From NCBI GenBank assembly GCA_963662895.1, contig OY759981.1, positions 310,001 to 374,000 of the forward strand: a DNA stretch of 64,000 nt. The letters are read 5' to 3'. Positions 35,646 through 43,622 of this stretch are shown piece after piece (the first letter of the stretch is position 1; each line of letters starts with the position of its first letter). A program made the translations under genes and the position numbers. A model generated the notes under the pieces. That model did not search any database. It was not told the origin of the DNA and saw only the letters and a program-made list of their open reading frames with translations. This stretch comes from GWE2-42-39 sp963662895 (GTDB taxonomy: Bacteria > Bacteroidota > Bacteroidia > Bacteroidales > Prolixibacteraceae).

Positions 35646-36977
35646 TTACAACAAGTCGCTGGCCAGTTCGGCAAGGAAACTGCGTTCGCCTTTTACCAGG
35701 TTAACGTGGGCAAAAATTTCCTGGTTTTTCATTTTTTCAATCATATATGCCAGACCATTCGATTTCATATCCAGGTATGGCGAGTCAATTTGCTGTAAAT
35801 CGCCGGTGAATATCATTTTGGTACCTTCACCTGCACGGGTAATAATAGTCTTTATTTCGTGAGGGGTCAGGTTTTGCGCTTCGTCGACAATAAAATATGC
35901 ATTCGACAAACTTCTCCCCCTGATGTATGCAAGCGGGGTAATCACCAGTTTTTCTTCTTTTTGCAGTTCTTCAATTTTTTGATATTCAAGGCTACGCTGG
36001 TTAAAGGTGTGTTTGATCACTCCCAGATTATCGAACAAAGGTTGCATATATGGATTGATTTTGTCTTCTGCATCACCTGGCAGAAAGCCCAGGTCCCGGT
36101 TACTCAGGGCAACAATCGGGCGGGCCAGCAAAACCTGGTTGAAATTTTTTATTTGTTCCAATGCGGCAGCCAGCGCCAGCAGGGTTTTTCCGGTTCCCGC
36201 TTTCCCGGTCAGCCCAACCAGTCTGATGTCGGGGTCCAAAAGTGCATCAAGGCTAAATGTTTGTTCTGCATTCCGGGGTTTGATACCGTAAGCAGTTCGT
36301 TTTTCAACCCTGAGGAATTTACCGCTGTTGCCATCGTAACGGGAAAGCACACTCGATTTAGCGCCTTTCATTATAAAATAATCGTTCGACGTAGGTTTTT
36401 CTCCCAGGTTTGTTTCCAACATATCAAACGAGCCTTCACGGTACAGTTTATCAATCAGTTCATCGCTGAAATCTTCCATTTCGGCAACCCCTTTGCTAAA
36501 TATTTCAATATTCTGCACCTTGTCATTCTGGTAATCTTCGGCCATGATACCCAGCGATTTGGCTTTCATGCGAAGATTAATATCTTTTGAAATCAGGACA
36601 CTTTTCCTTTCCGGGAATTTTTCCTTTATATGCTCGGCAATTGCAAGAATACGATGATCGGGAATATCTTCCCGAAACGATTGTTTTATTGTTTCGGAAA
36701 AAGGCTTACCTGTTTCAATGATCAGTTTTCCCCGGTTTGCACCCAGTGAAATTCCACCGTTAAAAAGTTTGTCGCCTATAATCTCATCGATAATCCGCAC
36801 AAACTCACGTGCCTGAAAGTTGATCAGGTCGTTACCCCTCTTAAATTTATCAAGTTCTTCGAGAACAGTAATTGGAATTACAATATCATTATCCTGAAAC
36901 TGGTTCATACACGTGTGATCATGCAGGATCACATTGGTATCGAGGATAAATATCTTTGTTTGTTTCTTTGCTGTCAT
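35646..36977 (-). CDS. PIN-PhoH family ATPase
   Basis: A 443-residue protein combining an N-terminal PIN-type ribonuclease domain (KIFILDTNVILHD with its metal-binding aspartate) and a C-terminal PhoH ATPase domain with Walker A GKAGTGKTLLALAAAL near residues 250-265, Walker B-like AYFIVDEAQNLTP and TGDLQQIDSPYLD. This is the YlaK/PhoH2 arrangement, predicted to unwind and cleave RNA. It stands alone, divergent from folC. Confidence 0.93.
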   Translation of the reverse strand: MTAKKQTKIFILDTNVILHDHTCMNQFQDNDIVIPITVLEELDKFKRGNDLINFQAREFVRIIDEIIGDKLFNGGISLGANRGKLIIETGKPFSETIKQSFREDIPDHRILAIAEHIKEKFPERKSVLISKDINLRMKAKSLGIMAEDYQNDKVQNIEIFSKGVAEMEDFSDELIDKLYREGSFDMLETNLGEKPTSNDYFIMKGAKSSVLSRYDGNSGKFLRVEKRTAYGIKPRNAEQTFSLDALLDPDIRLVGLTGKAGTGKTLLALAAALEQIKNFNQVLLARPIVALSNRDLGFLPGDAEDKINPYMQPLFDNLGVIKHTFNQRSLEYQKIEELQKEEKLVITPLAYIRGRSLSNAYFIVDEAQNLTPHEIKTIITRAGEGTKMIFTGDLQQIDSPYLDMKSNGLAYMIEKMKNQEIFAHVNLVKGERSFLAELASDLL

Positions 36978-37037
36978 AAGCCGGATTTATAGGTTTGGTT
37001 AAATTTAGACAAAAAAGGGACAATCAGTCCTTAATAA

Positions 37038-37070
37038 TTGTTAAATCACAGGAACAGAAAAGTATTTTTG
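37038..37070 (+). promoter_or_regulatory. Predicted folC promoter
   Basis: TTG at 37038-37040, a 22-base spacer, then TATTTTTG at 37063-37070, an exact TAnnTTTG box. This supports the folC start at 37103 over the upstream in-frame ATG at 36995, which would lie before the promoter. Confidence 0.5.
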
Positions 37071-37102
37071 TCAACCAAAGTATGTTTATAAGTTTTTGCA
37101 GA

Positions 37103-38401
37103 ATGAATAACTATAAGGAAACCCTCGATTATCTGTACAGCCAGTTACCCATGTACCAGCGTACCGGGCAGACGGCCTACAAAAACACGCTTGATAATGC
37201 ACTGACCCTGGATAAAATGTGCGGTCACCCGCACCGGACATTTAAAACCATCCATATTGCCGGAACAAACGGGAAAGGTTCGGTATCGCATATGCTGGCA
37301 TCGGTACTGCAGGAGGCCGGCTATAAAACAGGGTTATACACATCGCCCCACCTGAAAGATTTCAGGGAACGGATCAGGGTAAACGGGAAGATGATCCCGG
37401 AACAATCAGTAATTGATTTTGTAACCACATTTTTTAAAGAGAATGAAACAGCAAAACTTGAACCTTCATTTTTTGAACTTACTGTGGCAATGGCTTTCGA
37501 ACATTTCAAAAATGAAAAGGTGAATGTGGCAGTAATTGAAGTTGGCCTGGGTGGAAGACTGGATTCAACAAACATTATTACTCCTGAAGTTTCCGTAATT
37601 ACCAATATCAGTCTCGATCACACGGCTCTACTTGGTAACTCGGTAGCTCAAATTGCCGGCGAAAAGGCCGGTATTATTAAAACACAGGTACCTGTTGTTG
37701 TCGGAGAAAGTGATAATGGTACGGATTCTGTTTTCATGCAGAAAGCAAACGCTATGGATGCCCCGCTTTATTTTGCTGACCGGGAGTTTTCATGCCCCTA
37801 TTCCATGCTTTTACCCGAAGGAAAACAAATATTTAATGTCAACAGGAATAAAGAGTTGGCATACCCTGATCTAAAACTCGACCTGCTGGGTAATTACCAG
37901 CGAAAAAACATTCTTCCGGTGCTGAAAACACTTGAATTGTTAATAAACGACAATTGGAAAATAAGGCGGGAAGATATTTACCGGGGCTTATCGAAAGTCA
38001 CAAAAAACACCGGATTACTGGGACGCTGGCAGATACTTGGACACAATCCCCTGATGGTTTGCGATACGGGGCATAACGAAGCGGGAATCAGCCAGGTGGC
38101 CGAACAGATCAGGAACACGGCATGGAAAAACCTGCATATTGTTTTTGGCATGGTCAGCGATAAAGACATTGATCACGTGCTGGCGCTTCTCCCCAGGGAA
38201 GCCCGGTTCTATTTTACCAGGGCAAATATCCCCCGGGCATTGGACGAAACCAAATTACAGGCAAAAGCCGAAAAATTCGGGTTAAAAGGGCAACCTTTCA
38301 GTACTGTCCGCAAAGCGCTGTCGGCTGCACAAAACAATGCAAATGAACACGATATGATTTTTATAGGGGGAAGCTCCTTCGTGGTCGCTGAGGTTTTATA
38401 A
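37103..38401 (+). CDS. folC: Folylpolyglutamate/dihydrofolate synthase
   Basis: Adds glutamate to dihydropteroate or folates with ATP, in the cytoplasm. The ATG at 37103 gives 432 residues starting MNNYKETLDYLYSQLPMYQR; the frame is open back to 36995 but those 36 residues do not look like the family and precede the predicted promoter. Key motifs: P-loop IAGTNGKGSVSHMLASVL, LYTSPHLKDFRERIRVNG, VEVGLGGRLDSTN-like segment (VIEVGLGGRLDSTNI) and NISLDHTALLG. Complete Mur-ligase-type fold. Followed by tRNA-Val. Confidence 0.92.
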   Translation: MNNYKETLDYLYSQLPMYQRTGQTAYKNTLDNALTLDKMCGHPHRTFKTIHIAGTNGKGSVSHMLASVLQEAGYKTGLYTSPHLKDFRERIRVNGKMIPEQSVIDFVTTFFKENETAKLEPSFFELTVAMAFEHFKNEKVNVAVIEVGLGGRLDSTNIITPEVSVITNISLDHTALLGNSVAQIAGEKAGIIKTQVPVVVGESDNGTDSVFMQKANAMDAPLYFADREFSCPYSMLLPEGKQIFNVNRNKELAYPDLKLDLLGNYQRKNILPVLKTLELLINDNWKIRREDIYRGLSKVTKNTGLLGRWQILGHNPLMVCDTGHNEAGISQVAEQIRNTAWKNLHIVFGMVSDKDIDHVLALLPREARFYFTRANIPRALDETKLQAKAEKFGLKGQPFSTVRKALSAAQNNANEHDMIFIGGSSFVVAEVL

Positions 38402-38418
38402 TGATTTTTTAAAAAAAT

Positions 38419-38449
38419 TTTGTACAAATGAAAAATGAGTATATATTTG
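38419..38449 (+). promoter_or_regulatory. Consensus promoter of tRNA-Val
   Basis: TTTG at 38419-38422, a 19-base spacer and TATATTTG at 38442-38449 match the Bacteroidota consensus exactly. Transcription would begin about 20 bases before the tRNA. Confidence 0.75.
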
Positions 38450-38477
38450 CAACGCCTTTTTGAAGGGGTACAAAATC

Positions 38478-38552
38478 GGGCGGTTAGCTCAGTTGGTTCA
38501 GAGCATCTGGTTTACACCCAGAGGGTCGGGGGTTCGAATCCCTCACCGCCCA
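38478..38552 (+). tRNA. tRNA-Val (UAC anticodon)
   Basis: The acceptor arm GGGCGGT (38478-38484) pairs with ACCGCCC (38545-38551). The D arm GCTCAGTTGGTTCAGAGC is normal, the anticodon loop TTTACAC contains TAC, and the T arm holds GGTTCGAATCC. CCA is not encoded. It has its own consensus promoter and a terminator 41 bases downstream. Its position at the edge of a patch of mobile and decayed genes suggests a possible integration site, though no attachment repeat was found. Confidence 0.95.
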
Positions 38553-38592
38553 CAAAAATAAAGTACTGAAAATGTTACTTTAGATGGGGTTT

Positions 38593-38631
38593 AACGAGTA
38601 GATACAAAATTGTGTTTACTCGTTTTTTTTT
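38593..38631 (+). terminator. tRNA-Val terminator
   Basis: AACGAGTA (38593-38600) pairs exactly with TACTCGTT (38617-38624) and runs into an eight-T tract. Confidence 0.75.
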
Positions 38632-38693
38632 ATGACAGATAAAACGATTTTTACCTACGAGCAGAACAGGGATGATATCCTTGTTTCCGGGGC

Positions 38694-38811
38694 ACTTTAA
38701 TTTTTTGTGTGATCCATATTATTTAGCTCTGATTTTTTTAGTATAAACAATAGCAAAAAAACAAGATTCATTGCATTTCCCTTCTTTACTGTCCTCAAGC
38801 CGGACGGGCTG
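38694..38811 (-). repeat. Dispersed repeat B, copy 2 (inverted)
   Basis: Reverse complement of the sequence at 28814-28927, sharing the CCGTCCGGCTTGAGGACAGT core and both ends, with scattered differences in the AT-rich part. Confidence 0.75.
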
Positions 38812-38999
38812 AAAGCCCATAATAATTCAGCCCGGGGCAGAGTTGAGGGAGGAACGAACCGAAACGCCACCCCGGGTGAAAAATGAACAATGGAAAATGT
38901 CCGCGCGAAAATGCAGAACAAAGCAAAAATCTCTCTTCGGACGGAAATGAAAGGTCTCCAATTCAAATTCGAAAACCTGTGTATAGAGAGTAGGTTAAT

Positions 39000-39087
39000 G
39001 ACAGGGGGTATGTCAGCATAGTGACAGGGGGTGTGTCAGCATAGTGACAGGGGGTGTGCCAGCATAGTGACAGAGGGTGTGTGGAAA
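39000..39087. repeat. 23-nt minisatellite, four units
   Basis: Units start at 39000, 39023, 39046 and 39069, each beginning GACAGGGGGTGTGTCAGCAT or a one- to two-base variant; the last is partial. Inside each of the first units TGACA and TGTCA form a short dyad. Confidence 0.85.
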
Positions 39088-39088
39088 G

Positions 39089-39984
39089 TTACTTTAATTT
39101 TTTGTGGAGCATATTCTCTGATTTATTCGAATCAAGAGTTAAATAGCTAATGTTATAAAAGCTGCGGCTAATCTTCCAAAAGCATGTACCATTAATCCTT
39201 TTGTAGACCTAACTTTGCTTGCCTTTTGGATATCGGCCTTTTCAATCAGCCAATTAAAAATTGCTTCAACCGGTTGTCTGACTTTGGAAACGGCAGTTGA
39301 GAAAAAATCATCAGCTGCTTTTATCCTTTGCTTTATCACATCAGTCATTCCCTTAACAGCTTTGACCGGTGCAAGTGTTTCTGAATTCAGGTGTTTCAAC
39401 ATGTACTGATTTAGTTCGTTCACAAAGTATATTTTATCACCAAAGAAAGTCCTGTCCTCAATTGCAGACCAGGCTTCTTTAAATACGGTCAAATCATTGA
39501 CCGAAGCAGGGGTGAACAATATTTGTTCCGGATGGGGCAGTTTCCCAATACGACGAAAACCTAACAGGTGCAGCTTAAGCCCATAATAATACATCCCTTT
39601 GGTCGAACAATACCCCTTGTCTGTTATCTCCCTTGCAACCTTGCCCGAACGCTTGCCTGAACAGGTTATGATTGGCATGGAGTCCAATAAGCTTTGGTCA
39701 AACAGGCAATCATCTGGCTGAAAATCTGCAAGTAGAATTTCAATGAGCCTGGTAAAAGCACCTCCCAGTCTGTTCAACCGATTATTGAACGCCTGATAGC
39801 TACCTAACTTTGGAAACCACGACATTAGGTATTCTGATGCAAAGCGGTGGATGTGCTTTGTTGTCCTATGCCCTTCATGGTGCATCGTGTACAAGTATAT
39901 GGTCATAATCTCCTGGTCTGTAAATTCCGGCTCATTGTTATTGCTGAACCTTTCACAATAAAATTGAAGTTCTTCAAATTTATC
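39089..39984 (-). mobile_element. Probable insertion sequence with DDE transposase
   Basis: Limits are estimated: on one side the fic homology stops near 39982, on the other a repeat B fragment (ACTTTAATTTTTTGTG at 39089) lies 50 bases beyond the transposase stop. No clear terminal inverted repeats or target duplication could be identified by eye, so the element may be truncated. Confidence 0.5.
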
Positions 39985-40230
39985 ACCTACATTGAACCAA
40001 TCCCTACGGCTATCCGAAGTACTGGATTTCAGGATGTAGTGCAATTCCTTTATAAATGATTCTGTTAGCTTCGACTTTGCTTTTTCAATAATCAAGTCCA
40101 CACATCTGAAGTGGTTGGTGGCTTCTATAATATCATCCACATTTACACTTTCATCTGCAATACCTATTACCCGTAGCGCAATAGTTCCGGGCGGTTCTTT
40201 CCGGAATATCCCATTTCTTAGCGTATTCAC
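39139..40230 (-). CDS. DDE transposase ORF fused in frame to fic remnant
   Basis: The open frame has 363 residues. From about residue 84 it reads as a transposase: TDQEIMTIYLYTMHHEGHRT, SWFPKLGSYQAFNNRLNRL, and a DDE set at Asp183 (LLDSMPI), Asp265 (FFGDKIY) and Glu322 (QPVEAIFNW). The GYCSTKGMYYYGLKLHLLG segment is IS982- or IS4-like; the exact family is uncertain. Residues 21-83 instead resemble the N-terminal part of a Fic protein and residues 1-20 are an out-of-frame reading of its HTH part. No in-frame ATG lies near the junction, so either translation starts from the fic remnant or the element's own start was lost. Confidence 0.75.
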   Translation of the reverse strand: MNTLRNGIFRKEPPGTIALRVIGIADESVNVDDIIEATNHFRCVDLIIEKAKSKLTESFIKELHYILKSSTSDSRRDWFNVGDKFEELQFYCERFSNNNEPEFTDQEIMTIYLYTMHHEGHRTTKHIHRFASEYLMSWFPKLGSYQAFNNRLNRLGGAFTRLIEILLADFQPDDCLFDQSLLDSMPIITCSGKRSGKVAREITDKGYCSTKGMYYYGLKLHLLGFRRIGKLPHPEQILFTPASVNDLTVFKEAWSAIEDRTFFGDKIYFVNELNQYMLKHLNSETLAPVKAVKGMTDVIKQRIKAADDFFSTAVSKVRQPVEAIFNWLIEKADIQKASKVRSTKGLMVHAFGRLAAAFITLAI

Positions 40231-40249
40231 TAACTGAAATATATCTCAT
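39982..40249 (-). pseudogene. Broken HTH-Fic protein gene
   Basis: From the ATG at 40249 the minus strand reads MRYISVSEYAKKWDIPERTA then RNYCATG, the helix-turn-helix start of many Fic-family proteins, and hits TGA at 40151. In another frame the coding continues with VNVDDIIEATNHFRC, TESFIKELHYILKS and TSDSRRDWFNVGD, the segment preceding the Fic core. The HPFxxGN active-site region is absent because the transposase follows directly. So the gene has an internal deletion or frameshift and a lost 3' end. Fic enzymes add AMP or similar groups to proteins; this one cannot. Confidence 0.75.
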
Positions 40250-40427
40250 AATCCTTATTTAGTCATAGAGAATAGCCTTTATCGGCAAAAACTTACACTA
40301 AAGTAGTTATAAATTCAATAAATTTTGCCGATACCGGCAGTTATATTTATTAGTGTCTGCAAAAAAACTCTCTGTTTTCGACGGAAAGCAAAACACTATC
40401 ATACAGCCCAATCGCTACCATTAAATT

Positions 40428-42038
40428 TCACGTACCATAATTGATGTCCGTTACCTTTTTACAAACAGAAGTTAATTCCTGCAACAGCAAATTCAAAATT
40501 TCATCCATGATGAGCAATTTTTCTTCCGTTAACCGGGGAACTGTATAATGAAATCTGGTATGGCAGCTCACCTCTTTGAAAAAGTTTTCCCCGCTTAGTT
40601 TCTCAAACAAAAATTCAACATTCTCAAGTTTAGGATCAGCATATACACATAGTTTCCAAAGATTAAACGCAGACTGGTAATAAGGCAGATAGCTTAATTT
40701 TGAAAAAACAAACGTACGGAATATCCTGAGTACAGATATGCTAAACAAATCGTCTATGCCTTCCCCATTCTCTTTTTCCGAATGGTGCCTTAACACAAAA
40801 TAATTAGCAACCAGTTTATCAGCCGACCTGTAATAAAAGTCCAGGTCTGGATAATCAGGCGTATAAGGGTTTTCCCAATGAATGGAAGGATGGTTCTGAC
40901 GGGATTGAAACATTCTGTTTTCGGGTTTCATTATTTTTTGGAAGAACGATTGATGAATAAACAAGTTCGTCTGTATCCAAATACGACTGTGCCCGATCAG
41001 GACAACTACACATTTACCCCTGGATTTAGCCATGACGGATTGTTGCATGCGGTTCAGAATTTCTATCCCCAGGCCTTCTCCAATCAAAAGCAGGTAATAG
41101 GTGGTCGCCTGAGAACTTTGTTTTTTATGAAATAAATAAATCTCTTCTACTGGTTTTATTTTTAATATTTGAGTGATAACAGGTGACAGTTCTGTTTCTT
41201 CTACTGAGGATTTGGGTACGCCACGATCGATTTGTTCTGGGATGTGCGATTTAATTAATTTTTTAAGTTCTGCAAACCGGGCTGAAACCATTTCGGATAG
41301 TTTTGCCTCGACTTCTTTTATGTTCTCGTACAATTCATAGTTGATGCCTGTTTCATCAGCCTGTTCTGCTGCGTCTATACCTCTCTCAAGCTGTGAAATC
41401 AAATAATATTCGTTTCCGTTTTTTTTAACAAACAATCCTTCGATGGAGGGAATAAACCGGGCCAGGCGTTTGATCCGTTGATGCAAACTGTCTGAAATGA
41501 AATTCCGTCCGATATACAGGGCTTCCAAATATTGAATATTATATTCATAAACAGACTGGTAAGTAAGAAATACACTTACCCGGGAACCAAGCCGGTGGAG
41601 CCGGTGGGCTTCGGTTAAAAGTATATCGCGGTCATGGTAGAATTCTTCCGAATATTTCCTGAATTTCTTTTTAAATGAGTGCCAGTCTGTCTCCAGACAT
41701 TCTTTTGCCTGCGGGTTTTGATAGAAGATGGCTGATTTCTGACAGTAACAGGCTATAAACGGATGGCCAGTCTTGTAATTAAAATCCACTTTACCCTGAC
41801 AGATGACATGAAATAAGGTATTACTCTTTTCCTTTCCGTTGCGAATCCACTTTCTTGATTCAACGACTTCAACATCCCGGGGTTCTTCCGTAATAATGAT
41901 TACATGTGCGGGTTCCGCTGCATCGGAGGAATGATGAAGTATATATGCAATCGGGAGTTCATGGATTAACTGAAGAAGTTTCTCACTCAAAGCTTCGTTC
42001 TCCGGATTTGAAAATTCGGATTTTACAATTGCCTTCAT
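40428..42038 (-). CDS. Unknown 536-aa protein, possible tandem NTase-like/HEPN-like repeats
   Basis: I do not recognise it firmly. No signal peptide or membrane helix. It seems to be built of two related halves: a beta/alpha part (AHVIIITEEPRDVEVVESRK; then again YYLLLIGEGLGIEILNRMQQ) each followed by a helical part opening with a similar phrase (EEFYHDRDILLTEAHRLHRL; LDFYYRSADKLVANYFVLRH). This order resembles degenerate nucleotidyltransferase plus HEPN units known from Bacteroidota, but NTase catalytic motifs are not evident. It lies 371 bases downstream of another unknown gene on the same strand, with a minisatellite between them, in an accessory patch next to a tRNA. Confidence 0.6.
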   Translation of the reverse strand: MKAIVKSEFSNPENEALSEKLLQLIHELPIAYILHHSSDAAEPAHVIIITEEPRDVEVVESRKWIRNGKEKSNTLFHVICQGKVDFNYKTGHPFIACYCQKSAIFYQNPQAKECLETDWHSFKKKFRKYSEEFYHDRDILLTEAHRLHRLGSRVSVFLTYQSVYEYNIQYLEALYIGRNFISDSLHQRIKRLARFIPSIEGLFVKKNGNEYYLISQLERGIDAAEQADETGINYELYENIKEVEAKLSEMVSARFAELKKLIKSHIPEQIDRGVPKSSVEETELSPVITQILKIKPVEEIYLFHKKQSSQATTYYLLLIGEGLGIEILNRMQQSVMAKSRGKCVVVLIGHSRIWIQTNLFIHQSFFQKIMKPENRMFQSRQNHPSIHWENPYTPDYPDLDFYYRSADKLVANYFVLRHHSEKENGEGIDDLFSISVLRIFRTFVFSKLSYLPYYQSAFNLWKLCVYADPKLENVEFLFEKLSGENFFKEVSCHTRFHYTVPRLTEEKLLIMDEILNLLLQELTSVCKKVTDINYGT

Positions 42039-42409
42039 GTGTTGTGTTTTTAAGATTACGACACTAATTTCTCAAGGCCCAATAGCCTATTCAATTCTGT
42101 TGGTGGATAAAATATCCTTATCGAAGAATAACTTACGGAAGCGGGCCAGGGCTGTTCAATTCTACAAAAAAGTTAATAACTAATGCGAATTAAGTACGGG
42201 AAAGGAACCTTTCTTTTTTTAGAAGCACTGATTTCGGCCAATATTGGAAATGATGTTGCGGAAGCCTTAATCAGACATTGTGGAAGCCTTAATCAGACAT
42301 TGTGGAAGCCTTAATCAGGAACTCTGAAAGCCTTAATCAGATGTTCCGGGTGAACATTCCTTGATCTTTACAGAAGAGGAGGTGATTTAGCCCTGGGAAG
42401 CCGGCAAAT
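42039..42409. other. Intergenic spacer with minisatellite
   Basis: 371 bases between the two unknown minus-strand genes. Apart from the 22-nt array at 42260-42347 nothing is recognised; no open frame of note. Confidence 0.5.
42260..42347. repeat. 22-nt minisatellite, four units
   Basis: Units start at 42260, 42282, 42304 and 42326, each GGAAGCCTTAATCAG followed by a 7-base variable tail (one unit begins GAAAGCC). The period equals about two turns of DNA. The GGAA..CTTAA pattern is also visible in the third unit of the array at 15063. Confidence 0.9.
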
Positions 42410-42937
42410 TTAAATTCGTTCAACTCTCCGTTGATAAATCTCCCATGAAGCGTCCAGCATCTTAGTTATATGAATGTATGGAGTTATCAAATCCCAGGTG
42501 GGATAATCTGAAAAAGGATTTAGAGCATAGTTAACCATCTCAAAAAAAGCAAGATTCATCTTTTCCAAACTTTTGTATGCAAAGGCGTTTTTGAAGACAA
42601 TGAACGGGTTTTGGAATTCTACGCGGGTTAAGGAGCCAGGATAAAGGCCTTTCGAGGCTTTAGAGGCTTCCTTTATTTTGTATTTCTCAGACTTGCAGTG
42701 TATGACATAGCCTGCCCGAAGGAAAGAATGTAAAACCACGAAAAAAATAAATAGCTGCCCCGGCGAGTCTTCCCGGTAGATTTTCGGCTTATACATAAAG
42801 GTTCCCAATTCACTTAACGTATTTTTATAATATTCCAGGGACGCAAAATCAAACATCGCATCGATTAATGAAAATGGGCACCTGATCTCATAACCTGCCC
42901 AGGGACTGGCATCTAAAGGAATTTTAACTTTCTTCAT
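42410..42937 (-). CDS. Unknown 175-aa protein
   Basis: I prefer the ATG at 42937 (MKKVKIPLDASPWAGYEIRC); the frame is open to an ATG at 42994 but the extra 19 residues look unlike the rest. No signal peptide; one moderately hydrophobic stretch (GQLFIFFVVLHSFLRAGYVI). The body is helical and rich in aromatic residues. No family recognised. It is divergent from an XRE regulator (about 170 bases between starts) and upstream of the 536-residue unknown protein, which suggests the three form one unit (inference). Confidence 0.6.
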   Translation of the reverse strand: MKKVKIPLDASPWAGYEIRCPFSLIDAMFDFASLEYYKNTLSELGTFMYKPKIYREDSPGQLFIFFVVLHSFLRAGYVIHCKSEKYKIKEASKASKGLYPGSLTRVEFQNPFIVFKNAFAYKSLEKMNLAFFEMVNYALNPFSDYPTWDLITPYIHITKMLDASWEIYQRRVERI

Positions 42938-43109
42938 AACGATATGTTTTAAGTCTGTAAAGTAATTCCCGTGTAGAAGCATAATCAATCCCAAACGCAG
43001 TAAAATATTCCTTTCGGGGGATATTTTACCGGATATCTTTGTTTCTACCTTTCAGCTGGTTAACCAAAATTGTTTTATCTTTGAATCGGTTGGAAAATAA
43101 TTCGGAATT

Positions 43110-43517
43110 ATGGAACACAAAGTACATGAAGGTCGCAATGTGAAAAGGTTTCGTGAAATGCTGGGAATTAAACAGGATGCGCTTGCTTATGAACTTGGTG
43201 AAGGCTGGAACCAGAAGAAAATTTCTTTGCTGGAACAGAAAAAAACCATTGAACAACCACTACTACAACAGATCTCCAATACTTTGAAAATTCCGGTAGA
43301 AGCTTTTCAGAATTTTGATGAGGAGCAAGCTGTAAATATTATTTCAAACACATTTGATAACGGTTCAATTTTGAATGCAATAAATCATAATCCGACCTTC
43401 CATCCTATTGAGCAGATAATCAAACTTCACGAAGAAAAAATTGCCCTCTATGAACGCATGCTGAAGGAAAAGGATGAGATGATGGAAAGACTGGAGAAAC
43501 TGATCCGTGAAAAATAG
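43110..43517 (+). CDS. XRE-family transcriptional regulator with coiled-coil tail
   Basis: A 135-residue protein with an N-terminal Cro/C1-type helix-turn-helix (residues about 8-65: RNVKRFREMLGIKQDALAYE and WNQKKISLLEQKKTIEQPLL) and a C-terminal coiled coil (KLHEEKIALYERMLKEKDEM). It should bind DNA as a dimer. It is divergent from the 175-residue unknown gene and could control that gene and its downstream partner. This form of regulator is common in Bacteroidota accessory loci. Confidence 0.85.
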   Translation: MEHKVHEGRNVKRFREMLGIKQDALAYELGEGWNQKKISLLEQKKTIEQPLLQQISNTLKIPVEAFQNFDEEQAVNIISNTFDNGSILNAINHNPTFHPIEQIIKLHEEKIALYERMLKEKDEMMERLEKLIREK

Positions 43518-43545
43518 CTTTCCCTCTCTGAAGTTTTATTTAATT

Positions 43546-43609
43546 GTTTTCTTTCCTAAAGAAATACCTCGCTCCCCCGGCTTATTCCATAACGAAACAA
43601 TGGCTCCTT
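43546..43609 (-). repeat. Dispersed repeat A, copy 2 (inverted)
   Basis: Reverse complement of the repeat at 28556-28620; the shared core includes TTTCGTTAT and GAATAAGC. It lies between the XRE gene and the 3' end of the first GH92 gene, so it marks the border between the accessory patch and the utilization locus. Confidence 0.75.
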
Positions 43610-43622
43610 AAAAGGTTTTTTT

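Larger units (their letters stand above)
38553..39138. other. Repeat-rich gene-free region downstream of tRNA-Val
   Basis: Contains the tRNA terminator, the inverted copy of repeat B, a GC-rich dyad (CCCGGGG near 38838 against CCCCGGG near 38870), the 23-nt minisatellite and a fragment of repeat B next to the transposase. The open frame at 38697-38966 on the minus strand is part of the repeat and shows no gene features. Confidence 0.6.

Noticed and set aside
38697..38966. Minus-strand frame of 89 codons after tRNA-Val
   Set aside because: Overlaps repeat B copy 2 and a GC-rich dyad; no independent coding evidence.
39000..39087. CRISPR array
   Set aside because: Units of 23 nt follow each other with no spacers and no cas genes are in the window; this is a minisatellite.
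42260..42347. CRISPR-like array
   Set aside because: The 7-base variable tails are far too short for spacers and there are no cas genes.
38478..43609. Integrated element with attachment sites at tRNA-Val
   Set aside because: No integrase gene and no repeat of the tRNA 3' end was found downstream within the window; only the gene content hints at it.
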